A program made the translations under genes and the position numbers. A stretch of DNA of 7,004 nucleotides from Mollicutes bacterium. Its GTDB lineage: Bacteria > Bacillota_I > Bacilli_A > RF39 > UBA660. This document shows positions 3,474-7,004 of the stretch, one piece after another (position 1 is the stretch's first letter; every line of letters begins with the position of its first letter). The stretch is taken from the NCBI GenBank assembly GCA_012510695.1, contig JAAZHN010000113.1, positions 1 to 7,004 on the forward strand, written 5' to 3'. Under the pieces are notes generated by a model. It made no database searches, had not been told where the DNA came from, and saw only the letters and a program-made list of their open reading frames with translations.

Positions 3474-6419
3474 ATGTATTTAAAGAGTATTAAAGCGTAT
3501 GGATTTAAATCTTTTGCAGATAAGACTGCTCTTGATTTAAAAGAAGGAATTACAATTATTGTTGGACCTAATGGTTCTGGTAAAAGTAATGTAGTAGATG
3601 CCATTAAATGGGTTTTAGGTGAGCAATCAATTAAAGCTCTTCGTGGAAGTGGCGGGATGACTGATGTTATATTTTCTGGTAGTAAATCAAGAAGTCCTCA
3701 TAACTATGCTTCAGTTACTTTAACATTTGATAATACTGATCATTATTTAAGTACTGAGTATTCAGAAGTAGAAATTAAAAGAATTTGTTATCAAACAGGT
3801 GAAAATGAATACTATTTAAATAATAATCAGGTTAGACTTAAAGATATAACTGATCTTTTTATTGATTCAGGAGCAGGGAAAGAATCATTTAATATTATTT
3901 CTCAAGGTAAGGTAAGTGATATCATCAATCAAAAACCTGATGAAAGAAGAGTAATTATTGAAGATGCTGCAGGTGTTTTAAAGTATAAAAAAAGAAAAGA
4001 AGAATCATTAAGAAAATTAGAAAAAACAGCGGATAATTTAGAAAGAATAAATTTAATTATTAATGAACTTGAAGTAAACCTAGAACCTCTTAAAAATCAA
4101 AGTATTGTTGCTAAAAAGTATTTGGATGCAAAGAGTGAACTTGAAAGTATTGAAATAGCTTTGATTGCCCATGATATAAATCAAATTAATACTGAGTATG
4201 ATTCATTAAAATCAGAAATTAAAATCTTGGCAGAAACAACTTTAAATAAAGAAACAGAAATTAATAATTTTGAAACTAAAATTGAAAAAATAAAAGTAAA
4301 TATATTAAAATTAGAATCTAATATCAGTGCTTTGAATAAAGAGATATTAACTATTACTGAAAAAATCTCAGAAGTTGATGCGAAAAAGCAATTAACTAAA
4401 GAAAGACAAAAATATCAAAGTGATGATGTTAAGTTTCAAGAAAATTTAGTTAATATTAAAGAAGTAGAGCTTGAAACAAAAAATAATTTAACTAAATTAA
4501 AAGAAGAATTAACTGATTTAGAAAATAGTTTAAAAACTAAAGAAACTGAATTAGAAGAAACAAGTTTAGAAATTAGAAAACTAACCTTAAGTAGATCTAA
4601 TTTAAATAATGAGTTAAATTCTTTGTTAAAAAGACAAATGTCTTTAAAAAATACTAGAGATATTTTAGAAGATAATATCAATAATGATGCAAAAATGCCT
4701 TATGCAGTTAAAAATGTAGTTAATAACCCTCGTTTAGAGGGTTTACACGGTGTTTTAGGCAAATTAATCGAAACTGATGGTTCTTATGCCACCGCGATAG
4801 AAACGGCTTTGGGATTTAATGCTAATGTCGTTGTTGTTGATAATGAAGAATGTGCAAAAAAAGCAATTACTTATTTAAAGGATAATGCTCTAGGAAGAGT
4901 GACATTTTTCCCACTAAGTGTTATTAAACCAAGAGGAATAGATCCAGAAACACAAAGTATTTTAAAATCTCATCAAGGTTATTTAGGTATTGCCTCAGAA
5001 TTAGTTAAATTTGATAGTTTATATAGAGGTGTTGTCTTAAATCAACTAGGTAATACAATTATCGTGAATAATATTGATGCGATGAATGATTTAGGTAAAA
5101 AGATAAATTATCGTTACCGGATAATTACTCTTGATGGAGAATTACTGCATACAGGTGGATCAGTAACTGGCGGAAGTTCTAAATCTTCTAAAGGTTTAGT
5201 TGGTGAAAGATTTGAACTTGAAAGAATCATTAGAGAACTAAATAATATTAGTCATGATTTAAATAAAACTGAAACTGATTTAAAAAATACTGATCAAGAA
5301 TTAAGTTTACTAAATAATAAATATCAAGATCTTAATTCTTCTTTAGCAGTTAATAAAGAATTAGTTAATAATAAAACAATTCAATTAAAACAAGAAGAAA
5401 ATAAACATGAATCATTAATCTTTGAACTTAAAAGTACTAAAGCTGTTTTAAATAATGAAGTTGATAAAGAATTATCAAGTATTTTAGAAGAATATAGTTC
5501 TTTAGTTTCAAAAAAAGAAGTTTTAGAATTAGATTATAACAAATTAATTAATGAAAAAGATGATTTAACTAATAATTTAAATGAGTTAGAAAATAGTAGA
5601 AAAGTAGCAAGTAGTGAATTTAACACTGCTAAAAACTCTTTACATGAAAAAGAAGTGGAAGTTAGCCGCTGTGAGACTAAATTAGATAGTTTACTTGGTA
5701 GATTAAATGAAGAATATAGTTTAACATTCGAAAGAGCATTTGAAAATTATCGTCTTGAATTAGATGAAAAAACTGCAAGAGTGAAAGTATCTTCCCTAAA
5801 AAGTGAACTTAAATCTTATGGTGAGGTTAATACTGGTTCAATTTCTGAATATGAAAGAATTGATAAAAGATATAGTTTCTTAACAAAACAAAAAGAAGAT
5901 TTAATCGGGGGTATTAATAACTTAAATGAAATTATTTCTTCTTTAGATGAAACAATGAAAGAAAGATTTGTTCAAACATTCGAAGTTTTAAATGAAGAAT
6001 TTTCAAAAGTATTTAAAGAGTTATTTAAAGGTGGTAAAGGATTTTTATCTTTAACTGATCCTGATGATATACTAACTACAGGAGTGGAAATTCATGCAGA
6101 GCCTCCAGGTAAAAATTTAAGACTTATTTCCCTTTTATCTGGTGGAGAGATGACTTTAACCGCGATTGCTTTACTATTCTCAGTTTTAAATATTCGTCCA
6201 GTTCCATTTTGTGTTTTAGATGAGGTTGAGGCTAATCTTGATGATGCAAATGTGGATACATTTGGCAAATATTTACAAAGTTATCAAGGTAAAACTCAGT
6301 TTATTATTATTACTCACAAAAAAAGAACAATGGAATATGCTGATTCACTATATGGAATTACTATGCAAGAAAGTGGCGTTAGTAAGTTAGTCAGTGTTAA
6401 GTTAGATAATATTAAGTAG
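3474..6419 (+). CDS. smc: Chromosome segregation protein SMC (condensin ATPase)
   Basis: SMC dimerises at its hinge, joins ScpA and ScpB and compacts and separates sister chromosomes using ATP. This protein has 981 residues. The N-terminal head contains [17 protein letters not shown] and Walker A GPNGSGKS (31-38), the Q-loop [10 protein letters not shown] (49-58) and the conserved [13 protein letters not shown] (163-175). A coiled coil runs from about 175 to 410, the hinge from about 415 to 570 (starting [10 protein letters not shown], ending GGSVTGGS at 561-568), and the returning coil from about 575 to 815. The C-terminal head has the signature LSGGE (888-892) and Walker B VLDE with D916/E917, then the D-loop. 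All ATPase motifs are present. It is about 200 residues shorter than B. subtilis SMC because both coiled-coil arms are shorter, as in mycoplasma P115-type SMC. It lies 4 nt after rnc and 7 nt before parC. Confidence 0.97.
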   Translation: MYLKSIKAYGFKSFADKTALDLKEGITIIVGPNGSGKSNVVDAIKWVLGEQSIKALRGSGGMTDVIFSGSKSRSPHNYASVTLTFDNTDHYLSTEYSEVEIKRICYQTGENEYYLNNNQVRLKDITDLFIDSGAGKESFNIISQGKVSDIINQKPDERRVIIEDAAGVLKYKKRKEESLRKLEKTADNLERINLIINELEVNLEPLKNQSIVAKKYLDAKSELESIEIALIAHDINQINTEYDSLKSEIKILAETTLNKETEINNFETKIEKIKVNILKLESNISALNKEILTITEKISEVDAKKQLTKERQKYQSDDVKFQENLVNIKEVELETKNNLTKLKEELTDLENSLKTKETELEETSLEIRKLTLSRSNLNNELNSLLKRQMSLKNTRDILEDNINNDAKMPYAVKNVVNNPRLEGLHGVLGKLIETDGSYATAIETALGFNANVVVVDNEECAKKAITYLKDNALGRVTFFPLSVIKPRGIDPETQSILKSHQGYLGIASELVKFDSLYRGVVLNQLGNTIIVNNIDAMNDLGKKINYRYRIITLDGELLHTGGSVTGGSSKSSKGLVGERFELERIIRELNNISHDLNKTETDLKNTDQELSLLNNKYQDLNSSLAVNKELVNNKTIQLKQEENKHESLIFELKSTKAVLNNEVDKELSSILEEYSSLVSKKEVLELDYNKLINEKDDLTNNLNELENSRKVASSEFNTAKNSLHEKEVEVSRCETKLDSLLGRLNEEYSLTFERAFENYRLELDEKTARVKVSSLKSELKSYGEVNTGSISEYERIDKRYSFLTKQKEDLIGGINNLNEIISSLDETMKERFVQTFEVLNEEFSKVFKELFKGGKGFLSLTDPDDILTTGVEIHAEPPGKNLRLISLLSGGEMTLTAIALLFSVLNIRPVPFCVLDEVEANLDDANVDTFGKYLQSYQGKTQFIIITHKKRTMEYADSLYGITMQESGVSKLVSVKLDNIK

Positions 6420-6423
6420 GTGG
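6418..6423 (+). promoter_or_regulatory. Ribosome-binding site of parC
   Basis: AGGTGG (6418-6423) begins within the smc stop TAG. Two tandem ATG codons follow, at 6424 and 6427. The first is directly adjacent to the site, the second leaves 3 nt (6 nt from the core AGG) and is preferred. Confidence 0.55.
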
Positions 6424-6426
6424 ATG

Positions 6427-7004
6427 ATGGAAAGCGTTATTAAAAAAATCCATGATTATAGTTTAGAAGAAATAATGGGAGACCGTTTTGGGAGATATTC
6501 TAAGTATATTATTCAGGATAGAGCAATTCCTGATGTTCGTGATGGTTTAAAACCGGTCCAAAGAAGAATTCTTTATGCAATGTATAAAGATAAAAATACT
6601 CATGATAAACAATTTAAAAAATCAGCTAAAGCTGTTGGAAATGTAATTGGTAATTACCACCCACATGGAGACCAATCTGTTTATGATGCAATGGTGAGAA
6701 TGAGTCAAAGTTTTAAACTTAATCATCCATATATTCAAATGGATGGTAACAATGGTTCGATCGATGGAGACCCAGCCGCAGCGATGAGGTATACTGAAGC
6801 AAGATTATCAAAAATAGCTGGAGAATTATTAAAAGATATTGAAAAAGATACAGTAATATTCGCGCCTAATTATGATGATACAACTGAAGAACCAACAGTC
6901 TTACCAGCTAAATTTCCTAATCTTTTAGTTAATGGGGCAACAGGAATCAGTGCAGGGTATGCAACTAATATACCACCTCATAATTTGGGTGAAATAATTG
7001 ATGC
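6427..7004 (+). CDS. parC: DNA topoisomerase IV subunit A (ParC), N-terminal 192 residues
   Basis: Topoisomerase IV (ParC2ParE2) decatenates replicated chromosomes by passing one duplex through a break held by a ParC tyrosine. The visible part is the start of the breakage-reunion domain: [21 protein letters not shown] (32-52), [19 protein letters not shown] (76-94), [12 protein letters not shown], then [12 protein letters not shown] with catalytic R121-Y122, and [22 protein letters not shown] (164-185). [10 protein letters not shown] favours ParC over GyrA, whose usual sequence is GNFGSxDGD. Residue 83, usually Ser/Thr/Ala, is Gln (see findings). The gene starts 7 nt after smc and runs off the window. 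No parE precedes it, although parE-parC is the usual order; parE may lie beyond the edge or elsewhere. Confidence 0.93.
   Translation, partial: MESVIKKIHDYSLEEIMGDRFGRYSKYIIQDRAIPDVRDGLKPVQRRILYAMYKDKNTHDKQFKKSAKAVGNVIGNYHPHGDQSVYDAMVRMSQSFKLNHPYIQMDGNNGSIDGDPAAAMRYTEARLSKIAGELLKDIEKDTVIFAPNYDDTTEEPTVLPAKFPNLLVNGATGISAGYATNIPPHNLGEIID

Noticed and set aside
3302..3604. Minus-strand open frame of 100 codons
   Set aside because: It lies antisense to the end of rnc and start of smc, both well supported, and has no ribosome-binding site or recognisable product.
4436..4681. Minus-strand open frame of 81 codons
   Set aside because: Antisense to the smc coiled coil; the Ser/Leu/Phe-rich translation is what results from reading Lys/Glu/Asn-rich codons backwards.
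1..7004. CRISPR arrays, insertion sequences or long direct repeats
   Set aside because: None were seen by eye; the recurring AAATTAGAA/GAATTA-type words in smc are coiled-coil codons in AT-rich DNA.

Overview
The window is a very AT-rich stretch (roughly 70% A+T by eye) of a bacterial chromosome. Short spacers, overlapping genes, an RNase III-SMC pair and a short (981-residue) SMC suggest a small-genome relative of the Firmicutes/Mollicutes, such as uncultured RF39/Acholeplasma-like lineages. It does not look like a Mycoplasma with a reassigned code: UGA is a real stop, since rnc ends TGG-TGA and yidD ends in TGA. UAA and UAG are also used as stops. The lineage is inferred from gene content and composition only.

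Left part (1-640). The last 36 codons of a plus-strand gene run into a hairpin terminator. The same hairpin faces a convergent minus-strand gene for an unrecognised 91-residue protein, which has its own promoter and a strong Shine-Dalgarno. Next to it, also on the minus strand, are tRNA-Ser(GCU) with encoded CCA, a clear sigma-A-type promoter and a hairpin/U-run terminator.

Middle part (640-2680, minus strand). Three overlapping genes form one apparent envelope operon: yidD, then a TroA/ZnuA-like solute-binding lipoprotein, then a single-pass membrane protein of 304 residues. The lipoprotein is the oddity. The natural start, in a 4-nt ATGA overlap with yidD, opens a typical lipoprotein signal peptide, but codon 13 of that signal peptide is TAA. 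The rest of the frame is intact. The histidine metal ligands of the family also appear to be missing.

Divergent control region (2640-2812). A palindromic TTGCAA can serve as the -35 box for two opposite promoters, one for the yidD operon and one for a short rightward transcript. The rightward transcript would end at a 10-bp hairpin with nine T about 65 nt later, making it a candidate small RNA or an rnc leader attenuator. A second rightward promoter, whose -35 lies in the loop of that terminator and whose -10 follows the T-run, can drive rnc.

Right part (2813-7004, plus strand). rnc (RNase III), smc (condensin ATPase) and the start of parC (topoisomerase IV subunit A) are packed within 4-7 nt of each other and look like one operon for RNA processing and chromosome organisation/decatenation. 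ParC has Gln at the position that is usually the quinolone-contacting Ser.
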